Source of the DNA: Rachicladosporium sp. CCFEE 5018 | Lineage: Eukaryota > Ascomycota > Dothideomycetes > Cladosporiales > Cladosporiaceae | Assembly (NCBI GenBank): GCA_002077045.2 | Contig: KZ111171.1 | Span: 35,816-99,815 of the forward strand | Reading direction: 5' to 3' | DNA: 64,000 bases | In this document: piece by piece, positions 10,088 to 19,162 of the stretch | How positions within the stretch are numbered: the stretch's first letter is position 1 | Layout of the letters: each line of letters starts with the position of its first letter | The notes under the pieces: model-generated | What the model saw: only the letters and a program-made list of their open reading frames with translations | The model's database searches: none | Told to the model about the DNA's origin: nothing | Translations under genes and position numbers: made by a program

Positions 10088-10848
10088 CTAGTAGCCCTCC
10101 TTACCCCACTTGTTGTACTTCTCGTGCAGTGACTGCATATCGCGGTCAGTGTTTGTCCCGAATTGTTGCCTAGTCTGATGCAGCCTCCGGTCGCCGCAGG
10201 TATCGAGGAGAAAGGAGTGATGATCTTCAACATGCAACCTCCCCTCCTTCCTTGCAACCTCAGAGACCAGTCCAATCCCTCACCCGCGTCCCCTCCCCGT
10301 CTCGCCCACCGTCTCCCACCCTCCAGTTTCCAAACAAGTACTAAGAATGACAGCACTCACCTTCGGCAAATTCACGTTCGGAATGATAACCTCGTTCAAC
10401 GCACTGGGCGCCTCCTTCCTCCGGCTCGTATCTCCATGAGGATGATACTCATACCTCGCACTACCTCCGGTCTTCCACGGCTCCGTGCCCTCAGCCTTGT
10501 GCACCGAAGCTTCACTGGAGGAGGATGTCGGGTTGGAGCTGAAGTGCCAGCCGGCGAGGCCGAAAGCGCCGGACATGATGGCTAGCAGGATGTAGAGTTC
10601 GGGGTCGCGTTTGGCTCCTGGTGGCGGGTGTCAGTACGTGTTGTCGAAGCACTTACTACAGGGTATGGCTGCGTCGGTTGGATATGCCGGAGGGGTAACT
10701 CACCCTTCGAGAGGACCTTTCGCTCTGCTTTGCGTGTGCCAGCCGCTTCTTCTGCTGTGGCCGATGGAGCGCTTGATACTGGGCGGCGGATGGTGCGTGC
10801 TGGTGTGCGGATGGCCGTGAAGGCTGCGCGGCGGGCAATGGCTGACAT
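10088..10848 (-). CDS. Small mitochondrial inner-membrane protein, B12D/MLRQ-like
   Basis: Exons are 10848-10704, 10617-10361 and 10132-10088; both introns are GT..AG and phases match, giving about 148 residues. The N terminus is Arg, Ala and Ser rich with no acidic residues (ARRAAFTAIRTPARTIRRP), a good mitochondrial presequence. Exon 2 starts with AKRDPELYILLAIMSGAFGL, a DPELY motif followed by a single membrane helix, as in the NADH-ubiquinone reductase MLRQ/B12D family. The tail contains EVIIPNVNLPK and ends HEKYNKWGKEGY, which is characteristic of the fungal members. By family it would be a one-pass inner-membrane subunit associated with respiratory complex I or IV. The final exon is only 45 nt. 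The family assignment is from memory of the motif, so confidence is moderate. Confidence 0.7.
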
Positions 10849-11153
10849 GATTGCGGTGTCTGTGTGTGTAGGTGAGTACTTGAATGGCGAGCTCCCAATG
10901 ATGAGGTGAACGGCATCGAGCTGCTTGGTGACGGGCTAAGTAAGGGCCGGCACTTGCCGCAGCCCGCTGTAGACGAGGGGAAGGCACGACTGCACCCCTG
11001 ATCCACCCAGTTTATGTGAAGCACCTTAATAGCCCGTCATTGACATGCTGATCGCATTGGAGATGTTCTGTGTCGCATAATGTATACTAGCATGCGACAA
11101 TGACCCAGATATCCCCGCGACCAGCGCAAGATCTACAACGGTAGCACAACCCA
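10849..11153. promoter_or_regulatory. Divergent promoter region, B12D-like gene / ERF2
   Basis: About 305 bp between two genes read away from each other, so both promoters must lie here. I identify no specific transcription-factor sites. Confidence 0.45.
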
Positions 11154-13208
11154 ATGGCGACCTCCTCCTTCCCGGCCTTCCTCGACAGCGACCCGTTTCC
11201 CACCAACCCGGATCGCCGCCCCATATCCTCCGGCTCAGCGACCACGGATGGCACGAGCGAGTATGGCGGTGACGACGACTACACCTCCGCCAAAGAGCGA
11301 CAAAGCAACATCGCATCGTCGCTCGGCCCCAATGGTCCGGCAGGCGAGCCAGGACTTCCACCAAGCAGACCGAGCAGTATAGGCGCCGCGTCGGGGAAGA
11401 GGGCTTCAGTGCGATCGAGTCTGCTGCCGCCGCCTTCAAGACGAGGCTTGGCGGCTTTTGTCACGAGTCCGAAAGGCGCGACGAGAGATGGCGCGCGGGG
11501 TGGGGAGAGACCGATGTCGCCGAATCACAGCACGCATGTGCCGATCATTGCGTCTGGGTTTGCGAATCCGATGAGTGGGAAGGATTTGCAGGCACAGAGA
11601 GGGCAGAGGGCTTTCGTGACGGGAGGCGCAAGTGTGCAGCCGAGGGAGCAGAAGAGGCAGACGCCTGAGGAGCGGGAACGAGAGACGCGGCATCGGTATA
11701 GTAATGCTTCCGTCAATACATTACGGGACGGACTACCACCGACGACAGCTGAGGATGCGCCGCCGTTGCCAACGAGTCGAGGGACGGACGGGACATTCGA
11801 CCATAACCAGACGTTCAGCATGGCGAGTGGGAACAGCACTGCACCACTCACGACGCTGAGATCGGGTGAGGCTCATCACTCAGAATTCAGTCCTAAGGTG
11901 CCGCCCAAAGACCTTCCTCGGCGATCACCCACCAATCAGTCCCTTCGCGCCAGTCTGCGCCTTAAGTCCCGCTCAGCAAGCTGGCAACGCCCCTCAGACA
12001 CTCACCAACAACTACACTCCGATCCCTCCTCTCCCGCAAACGGTACCTCCGAGAAAGCCGCTGCTCAATTGCCATACTCTCATACCCAATCTCGCAAACC
12101 CACTCAAGGCAAGAATTACGAATACTACGCCGGCGCCGCAAACTTCTTCCTCTCCGGCCGCCTCATAAACGCCCACGCCAAACCAATAAGCATAGCAACC
12201 TTCCTCCTAATCCTCATCCCCGCCATCCTCTTCCTCGCCCTCAGCGCACCCTACCTCTGGACGAACGTCTCCCCAGCCCTACCAATAATCTTCGCCTACA
12301 TCCTCCTCCTAACCATCTCCTCCTTCCTGCACGCCTCGTTCTCAGATCCCGGTATCCTACCTCGCAACTTGCATCCGCATCCTCCTGCGAGCGCGGCTGA
12401 GATTGCTGATCCCCTGGCACCTGGACCGGCGACGACGGAGTGGGTGTTAGTTCGCTCGTTCCCTCCGCAGCCCACGAATCCGACTCCAGAGGCCGGAGCA
12501 GGCGCAGCGCATGCGATGGAGGTGCCGGTCAAGTTCTGTAAATCCTGCACTCTCTGGCGGCCGCCCCGCGCCCACCACTGCAGAATCTGCGACGCTTGTG
12601 TAGAAACACAAGACCACCACTGCGTTTGGCTCAATAACTGCGTCGGCCGGCGAAACTACCGATACTTCTTCTCCTTCATCTCCTCCGCGTCACTCCTCGC
12701 CGCGTTCTTACTAGCTTTCACGGCGGCGCATCTAGCGAGCTATCCTGGCGGATTCGGCGGCGCGATAGGGAGAGGAAGTCGCGTGCAAGAACGCACAGCG
12801 CTGGCTCTGATGATCTACGGTATCCTCGCGTTTCCTTACCCGGCGAGTCTCTGGGGGTATCACGTCTTTCTCATGAGCCGAGGGGAGACGACGCGGGAGT
12901 ATCTCAACAGCCACAAATTCCCGCCTAAAGACCGGCATCGGCCGTTCACTATGGGCTCCTCAGTCCATGCGAGGGTGAAGAATGTTCTAGCGGTGTTGCT
13001 GAGGCCACGGCCGCCTCAATACCTTGGGTTCAAGCGGAAGTGGGAGGAAGGCGATGCGAGGTTCGGGCATACTATGCCCAAGAGGGAACGAAAGAAAGAT
13101 GCCAAAGAGCGCTGGAGCGTTGAGTTGGAAAAGCTGCCGGGTAGTGGGAAGGGTGAGGGGAGTGGGGCGAGTGGGAGTGGGCATCAGGGGTCGCCTAGGG
13201 CTGGGTAG
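11154..13208 (+). CDS. ERF2: DHHC palmitoyltransferase Erf2
   Basis: An intronless 684-residue protein. The first 300 residues are disordered, Ser/Pro/Arg rich. Two membrane helices follow (around SIATFLLILIPAILFLAL and PIIFAYILLLTISSFLHA), then the Cys-rich domain near residues 460-500, with KSCTLWRPPRAHHCRICD and the catalytic DHHC (DHHCVWLNNCVGRRNYRYF), then two more helices and a basic tail. The four-span layout, the FCKSC start and the NNCVGRRNYRYF block are typical of Erf2, which S-palmitoylates Ras at the endoplasmic reticulum together with Erf4. The N-terminal disordered extension is usual in Pezizomycotina. The enzyme looks intact. The Met in GCGACC context is used because it opens the frame. 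Confidence 0.9.
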   Translation: MATSSFPAFLDSDPFPTNPDRRPISSGSATTDGTSEYGGDDDYTSAKERQSNIASSLGPNGPAGEPGLPPSRPSSIGAASGKRASVRSSLLPPPSRRGLAAFVTSPKGATRDGARGGERPMSPNHSTHVPIIASGFANPMSGKDLQAQRGQRAFVTGGASVQPREQKRQTPEERERETRHRYSNASVNTLRDGLPPTTAEDAPPLPTSRGTDGTFDHNQTFSMASGNSTAPLTTLRSGEAHHSEFSPKVPPKDLPRRSPTNQSLRASLRLKSRSASWQRPSDTHQQLHSDPSSPANGTSEKAAAQLPYSHTQSRKPTQGKNYEYYAGAANFFLSGRLINAHAKPISIATFLLILIPAILFLALSAPYLWTNVSPALPIIFAYILLLTISSFLHASFSDPGILPRNLHPHPPASAAEIADPLAPGPATTEWVLVRSFPPQPTNPTPEAGAGAAHAMEVPVKFCKSCTLWRPPRAHHCRICDACVETQDHHCVWLNNCVGRRNYRYFFSFISSASLLAAFLLAFTAAHLASYPGGFGGAIGRGSRVQERTALALMIYGILAFPYPASLWGYHVFLMSRGETTREYLNSHKFPPKDRHRPFTMGSSVHARVKNVLAVLLRPRPPQYLGFKRKWEEGDARFGHTMPKRERKKDAKERWSVELEKLPGSGKGEGSGASGSGHQGSPRAG

Positions 13209-14370
13209 AGAGGTGAGGTGCTTTCGTACGTGTTGTTTGTACAAATCTGGGCTGTTGGGCGAGATTCTTGCATGGCGTTGAAGAGAGGGATGTACATTCG
13301 GAAGATACGGAGACTCTGCAGGGAGATGCGAGTAATGTGTGTATACAGACTTCTTGTACAAACGCGGTTGACTGCACAACCTCTTCTCCACCTCCCTTTC
13401 TCCTCTTTCCGCAACCCACGCTCCCTGTCGCTCCCGAAGCCCATGAAGTGCCAAAGCCTCTGCTCGAACCTGCGTATACTGTTAGCCAGTCCGTTCTGTG
13501 AGCGATTGCTTCGTGTGTGCGATGAAATTGTGTGGAAGAGTCAGGAGCTGATATCGCGTTCTCAGCACCGCCGCTTTTGCGGCTCTGAGTGAGCTGGGTG
13601 TAACGATTAGGTTGTGTCATCTTTCTTCGTCGGCGGTCGCTGGCCGATCGGTGTTAATGCGTGGGAGAAAGCTGCGGAGGGGACTTACGCAAGAGGGCGA
13701 CGAGGGTACCGGGTGGAGCGGTGGAGGTGACGACGGTAGAGAAAGGGAGTAAGGGTATGGGAGCAAGTGTGTGAGAGAGGGAAAAGTTATGGTGGAGTAT
13801 GAGGAAGCCAAATTGGGTTAGCGTGGTTTGGAGGACTACATGTCTTCGGACGCGCCTTCCTGTGCTTCCTTGAACGCGAGCAGAGACACACTTGGTGCGA
13901 GAGCCAGGCAGATGGCACATCGCGGTTAGGTACCATGAATGGCGCGTAAGCCAGTGTGTCCACACATGGTACTGATTACAAGGGTCGCCGAGATAGCTTC
14001 AATTGGATGTCGGTATCGTCCCAAGTTGCTGCATGTGTGCTTTCCCTTCAGCAATTCTACATGAGTGAGACGCGTAGTTCCAACAAGCACGTACGATTCG
14101 GAGTGTGGGAGCAGTGAAAGCAAACCTCACTTGATTGAACAACGCTATTTCGCAGCCCAGATGCTTGCATGCTGGGGCTAGCGAAGACGTGAGGTGGAAG
14201 AGGACGCGCTCGGGTCGGTCGAGCTTCACGCGTGCCTTCCTCATCTATGGAGGCTTCTGCCTGGTTCGGCTCGCCACATGCTGAAGATTCACACTTCGCT
14301 CACGTCTTCAATCGTCTTGCACAAACACCAAGCTATTGTGGGCAATCCACTACAACGCACGCACACAGCC
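13209..14370. other. Gene-poor stretch of about 1.2 kb
   Basis: This lies between ERF2 and the F-box/2EXR-like gene. Frames on both strands are short, overlap each other and carry no recognisable motif. The upstream extension of the following gene (from 14194) is judged untranslated leader. No RNA gene or mobile-element feature was seen. Confidence 0.45.
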
Positions 14371-16206
14371 ATGGCTTCGACGGCAGGTCAGCCACTGACG
14401 ATTGCAGCGGTGCAAAGCCTCCCAAGTGCCGCCAGCGACGCGTCCGGAAGTCCAGATGCACCAGCGCAGGATGCCGACAAGCAGGCCGATGAGCAGACTA
14501 ACGCCGATGAGGACGAAGGCGAGGATAGCGACGATGACGATGATGATGATCGCTCTTCCTGGTATGACTCGAACGGCAACGAGCTCACGCAGAGCGAGAA
14601 GGACGAAAGAGACTTCCAGGACCAATCCGCGATCTGGCACCGCGACGACAACTCACAAATCTGCCACAAGCATGAGAGCTCCTTCACGGACGACACTATG
14701 TTCGACATGGAATCGCCACATGACCTGCGCCAGATGTACGATCACTGCACCGCTCAACAGCTACAGCGCTTCGTCCGTGACCGCGGCCTTGACGATCCCT
14801 TCCCCGGTCGCTTGACGTTGAAGTACCACTACATTTCCATTCTCGTGGCCGCCGACAAAGAGCGCAGCTTTCGCCTGATGGATCTGCCACCAGAGATCCG
14901 AGTCCTCATCTACGGCGAGATGTTGACGCTGAAGGAGTGTTCCTGTGGATGTCCGAAGTTGGCCTGCGACACCCAGATCTTATGCGCAAGTCGCGAAGTC
15001 TACGCCGAAGCGAACGACATTCTATACGCTCGCAACAAAATCTCTTGCAAGTTCATGGTCCACACGCATGACGGCGCCAACGAGCCGCATGTTTGCGCTA
15101 AGGTTCACGACAAGTCCTGGCCTCGTGATACATGTCCTCTGATGTACATCCATCGGGATAGTCCCGAACTTCCCGAGGACATTCCGTCCTTCTTCTTGCA
15201 CGTCCACAACATGGAGATAACGATCGACTGCCACGGCGAAGGCGATCTTGATGATGCCTTCGGCATGGTCAAGAAATGCTTACTTAATCTCTCCACCGTA
15301 CTGATGGAGAATCAGAACTTGAAAAGGCTCACGGTGCATGTGGTCAATCACCTCACCAAGGACAAGCACAAGTCGTTGAAGATGCTGTGGCCCCTCAAGC
15401 GTCTGCGCCGCCTTCAGCACTTCGACCTTACTGGCGATGTCAGTGACGAGTCGGTCGACGAAATCAGCAGCTCGGTCCTCGCTGCCGAGCCAGCTTGGCC
15501 ACGTCGCAACACGTTGTTGCAGTGTGGAGTGCTACTGCAGGAGGCTGATGCATTCCTTCTCCTGGCTGCACGGGTTGAGCAAACACGATGTCGATGCGAG
15601 GGGTATTGTCAAGCGAGCTTTTGCGGAGACGACAGCACCTGCGATCGTCCGCTTCAAAGCAGGATCGGAGATGCCCGCGAGGAGATTCTGGACTCTAGTG
15701 ATTACGAGATGGACCCGTTTGTGGAAGGCCCATTTGCGTCTGAGGGGTGTGAAGAGCGTCTAACGGCAAAGCTGGATAAGTTGCGCCGTCTGCTGTACAA
15801 GGTGCAACTGGAAAAGGTCGAGGATAGTCTGAAGCAGCTGCGGGAGGCAATCGAAACCCGACAGGTACCTATTCCGCAGTCGAAGCGCTTTGTCCTCGCG
15901 GAGGCTGAGCCAGATCATTCGACGCAGCAGTCGCCACGGCCGACTCCTCCGGGCGTGTACTTGCATATGAAGCGTGACGACATCTTCAAGGTAGCGTACG
16001 GCCTCATGATGGGAAGTAGCGAGACTCAGTCGTACGACGCGCAACTCCGAGTCGGCGACTTGGCAGGCATCGCGGATACTGGCTGCAGAACGCTGCCTCT
16101 ACTTCCTCCGAAGTTCACTCTTCCAGAGGACTGCCAGGATTTCAAAACCATCGCAGAAGCACCTTCGCCAGGGGAGGCCCACACCCCAGAAGATCAGTCC
16201 TCGTGA
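14371..16206 (+). CDS. F-box/2EXR-like hypothetical protein
   Basis: The open frame extends up to 14194, but ATG at 14371 has the best context (AGCCATGGC) and opens a plausible N terminus, giving 611 residues. An acidic run of Asp and Glu lies near residues 45-65 (EDSDDDDDDD). Near residue 170 is LMDLPPEIRVLIYGEML followed by CASREVYAEANDILYARNKI. This pattern (LPxEIRxxIY, then xxEAxxILY) is shared by F-box-like and 2EXR-type domains expanded in Dothideomycetes. The rest is helical with scattered Cys. By analogy it could be a substrate adaptor, but that is not shown here. It lies tail-to-tail with the next gene, with only 45 bp between stops. Confidence 0.65.
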   Translation: MASTAGQPLTIAAVQSLPSAASDASGSPDAPAQDADKQADEQTNADEDEGEDSDDDDDDDRSSWYDSNGNELTQSEKDERDFQDQSAIWHRDDNSQICHKHESSFTDDTMFDMESPHDLRQMYDHCTAQQLQRFVRDRGLDDPFPGRLTLKYHYISILVAADKERSFRLMDLPPEIRVLIYGEMLTLKECSCGCPKLACDTQILCASREVYAEANDILYARNKISCKFMVHTHDGANEPHVCAKVHDKSWPRDTCPLMYIHRDSPELPEDIPSFFLHVHNMEITIDCHGEGDLDDAFGMVKKCLLNLSTVLMENQNLKRLTVHVVNHLTKDKHKSLKMLWPLKRLRRLQHFDLTGDVSDESVDEISSSVLAAEPAWPRRNTLLQCGVLLQEADAFLLLAARVEQTRCRCEGYCQASFCGDDSTCDRPLQSRIGDAREEILDSSDYEMDPFVEGPFASEGCEERLTAKLDKLRRLLYKVQLEKVEDSLKQLREAIETRQVPIPQSKRFVLAEAEPDHSTQQSPRPTPPGVYLHMKRDDIFKVAYGLMMGSSETQSYDAQLRVGDLAGIADTGCRTLPLLPPKFTLPEDCQDFKTIAEAPSPGEAHTPEDQSS

Positions 16207-16251
16207 TGGCGGGTCTCATGGCTTTGCGGCCCGCTTCTGTCCGCCGCTGCA

Positions 16252-17429
16252 TCACACACCGACCTTTTGCTGCCACTCGAAGTCGGCAAGCTCAGGGTCA
16301 CGCATTACATTCGCTTTGAGGGAGGACAGCTTGCTACATTTGCTTGACAGAGCGTTCAGATCTGCGACGGAGGGCCGAATCGCGTCAAAGATGTCTTTTG
16401 GCGGGATCTGCAGCAAGGTGCCGTCAGCATCGGTAGAGCATGCAGATTAGCTTGAGGGCAGGGATGAGGGAGGACCAAAGACACATGTATGCTAGCGACA
16501 TCACATAGCTGACATACCTCGACCATAGAAGTAGCTGGCGCAATCACGATCTCAGCCTGCTCCAGACTTGCGCAGCCTCCCAAGATCTTCAACACATCTT
16601 TGCCGAAGGTCTTGAGATCATCTACCTCAACGGTGACATTCACCACCATGACGTTCTTGTGTTTCTTCAACACCTTACGCAATTGCGTCACCGTCAAGCG
16701 AAACAGTGTCGAGTTCAGCGCTCTCAGTCCCCTCGGATAGCTCTCCTCCTCTGTTAGCATCTTCACCAATCCCTCCCCTACCAGTGTCCCGAAAGCTTCT
16801 ATGCGATTCCCATGATCGTCTTCCGTAGCGACAGCCATATTGAAGCTCAGACTGATCAGCCCCGGCCCCACCAACTCCACAAGTTCCTTGCCCTGTATCT
16901 TCTCTAGCAAGCCCCTCTGCGCCGTACCTGTATAATTCACCTCCAAAAACATCAAACCCCTCCTCGCCTCCCCCGGCACATCACTCGTATTCCACTTCAC
17001 CCACTGCGCCACCTCCCGAAAAAACCCCTCGTGCACGAATCCATCCAAAAAGCTGAGACTCCTCAGATTCGGCAGCCGGCGAAAGAACTCCACAGCATCT
17101 TTCCTTTGCTCCTCCGAGCGTCCCGAGAACTCCTGCTGGTAGACAACCACGCTCTTCAAGTTCGGCAGTCGGTTCGCGAGCGCTGTCAGGAAGCCAGCTG
17201 GGTAGCCTTGGGCGAAGAGCTCGAGGGTGAGGGACTCGAGGGCGAAGGGGAGGGAGGTGGGGACTTCGTAGGGTTGCGTCAGGAGGGAGACGTAAGTGGC
17301 GGAGGGGATCACGGAGGTGAGGGTCAGGGCTTTGAGATTTTTGGCTGAGGGTGGGAAGGGAGGGATCGTGAAGGAGTCGAGGGTTATTTGGGCGCCTTGG
17401 GCTTGGGAGGGGTCGGTAGGTGCTGCCAT
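16252..17429 (-). CDS. Leucine-rich-repeat-like hypothetical protein
   Basis: Exon 1 is 17429-16518 and exon 2 16407-16252; the GTATGT donor and CTGCAG acceptor are in phase 0, giving 355 residues. ATG at 17429 lies in a strong context (CCACCATGG). The protein has irregular leucine-rich segments such as NLKALTLTSVI, LESLTLELF, NLKSVVVYQ and NLRSLSFLDG in the first half, the spacing of LRR proteins seen in fungal F-box/LRR families, but no F-box at the N terminus. The C terminus reads MRDPELADFEWQQKVGV after splicing. There is no signal peptide or membrane helix, so a cytosolic or nuclear location is likely. Function is unknown. Confidence 0.65.
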
Positions 17430-17781
17430 GGTGGGGTGGGGAGGGTGAGAGATCAGGGTGGAGGGTGAAAAGATACGGAGGAGAGCGAGATCACAGACAT
17501 CGTTTCGATTCAAGTATCATGGTAGCGCTGACGTTGGGCTGAGGTTTGGGTGATGGAGTGTCATTGTGGGGCAAAGGTGGGGGCTGGCTGGACAGATGAG
17601 AGCAATCATCCCATCGAATACGTTCATGTCGTCTCCGTGAAAGACAAGAGTGATATTTGCTTGTCTGGCCAGTGCTCAATCGCAACGTTCATGCCGGTGA
17701 GAGTCCTCGCATCGATGCTGTGGTAAGTATGCTTCCAGCCAAGCGAGTGTGCGTTCTTTCCCGTTCCTCCCCATTCATCGT
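17430..17781. other. Intergenic, no gene seen
   Basis: This lies between the 5' end of the LRR-like gene and the 3' end of the secreted His-rich-tail gene. No supported feature was found; it presumably holds the promoter of the LRR-like gene. Confidence 0.4.
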
Positions 17782-18736
17782 TCACAACTCCTCAGTCCCA
17801 TGTCCTCCTGAATGCTTGTCTTCCTTGCCACCGTGCTGCTGACCGTGCTGATGCTCATGAGCAAAGAACTTGTCCCTTCGATCGAACATCTCGTGTATCC
17901 ACTCGTGCGCGATTTCCATTCCCATACGCTGCACAGTGAACCTCGCCCTGGCCAAAGACACACAACTGCTCAGCTGAATTGCAGTGGCGCACATCGTCGA
18001 TCAGCAGGGCCGGATCGAAGGTGCTCCCAGCGAAGTCGGTGATGATGAATTCCACTTCGACAAGTTTGGTGTACTCCGAGGGCAAATGCACGCGTGTCAT
18101 TGCCGTGTTGTGCTGGACGTCGCCGGGCCAAGAGGCTACGACTGTGGGCGTATCGATATAGTCATCTCTGTAACTGGGAGGTCGTCAGTGTTATGACTCT
18201 GCATGACGAAGCAGCTTGACAAACCCTTTGACATGCAGTATACATCTTCCGCTAGTGTTGACACAGGCGAAGCTGAAGTCTTGGAGTTCGAAGTGCTGAG
18301 TGAAGGGATCTGCTTGGATGCGAGTGACCATTGCCATTTTGCCGTCGTAGAGACTTGGACCGAGCTCTCCCATGATGGGACTGATCGCGTACGGCGGAGA
18401 AATAGACTTCAAGCCTGGGTCTGCCTTGTGCGCAAAGTCCTGTGACGGAATGTCAGCAACAGCAGTGTGAAGCAGTCAGTCTTCACTTGCTTCGCGCGTC
18501 CAGTGGACGTAGGACAAGCCGTTGTAATCAAACAAAGAAGTTAAGAGGTGACCGGTCTGCGGTCCGTTGTCAAATTGATCAGAAGCTGTCAGTCATTATG
18601 CCATCACTGCGAATGTGGAACGCACCGTGCTGAGGAAGCATTGCTTCTTCAGACCGTCAGAGTCGTCAGTCTCATACGAGCTCGCCCACGCTGTAGTCGC
18701 AGCGAACAGTACTCCGAAGACAGTGATGGCTCTCAT
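17782..18736 (-). CDS. Secreted orphan with possible His-rich C terminus
   Basis: ATG at 18736 opens a signal peptide (MRAITVFGVLFAATTAWAS). Later blocks LLTSLFDYNGLSYVHWT, KSISPPYAISPIMGE, FELQDFSFACVNTSGRC and STFDPALLIDD follow the pattern of a family of fungal secreted beta-sandwich-like proteins (YNGL..., xDFxFACV, LLxDxV). At least four introns are needed; exact joins are uncertain, especially between the signal peptide and YNGL exons. Two endings are possible: reading through to a stop at 17855, or a further intron (donor GTGCGC after LLIDD, acceptor GTGCAG) giving a tail rich in His (FAHEHQHGQQHGGKEDKH) with a stop at 17782. The second ending looks more protein-like. No catalytic motif was recognised. 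Confidence 0.5.
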
Positions 18737-19162
18737 GATTGCTGGTAAGCGGCCGGAGGTGCTAATTGTATGCTCGGAGATGTCAAGTGAGCTTGAGAGC
18801 TAACGGTGAGAGACGCAACTGTTGATCGCTGGCGATGCGTAGCTGGTCGTTCATTCGTAGTTCGTCAGTGTTGTGAAGTCTGGAGAGGATCCAGCACAAA
18901 GCAGTAGAGCGATGTCGGTGTAAACATGTCTGTGACGTTGCTTCCCATATTGCTGGTGAGTGATGCAAGTGCAGCACTGGAGCGAGCCACGCTTGTTGTA
19001 AGACGTTACAGAACTGGAAAGCAAGAGCAGCTGCGTCTCTGAAAGACTTGGAGTCCTCGGCAAAGCACGTATCAGCGCGATTGCCGCAATATATGCGCTG
19101 CTCCAGTGAGAGACTCGGAGATGAGTGAGACTCAGCATTGATGGATCGCTGCACCTTCTTCA
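18737..19162. other. Intergenic, no gene seen
   Basis: This is the upstream region of the secreted orphan and the downstream region of the HET gene. Small frames here show no supporting features. Confidence 0.4.
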
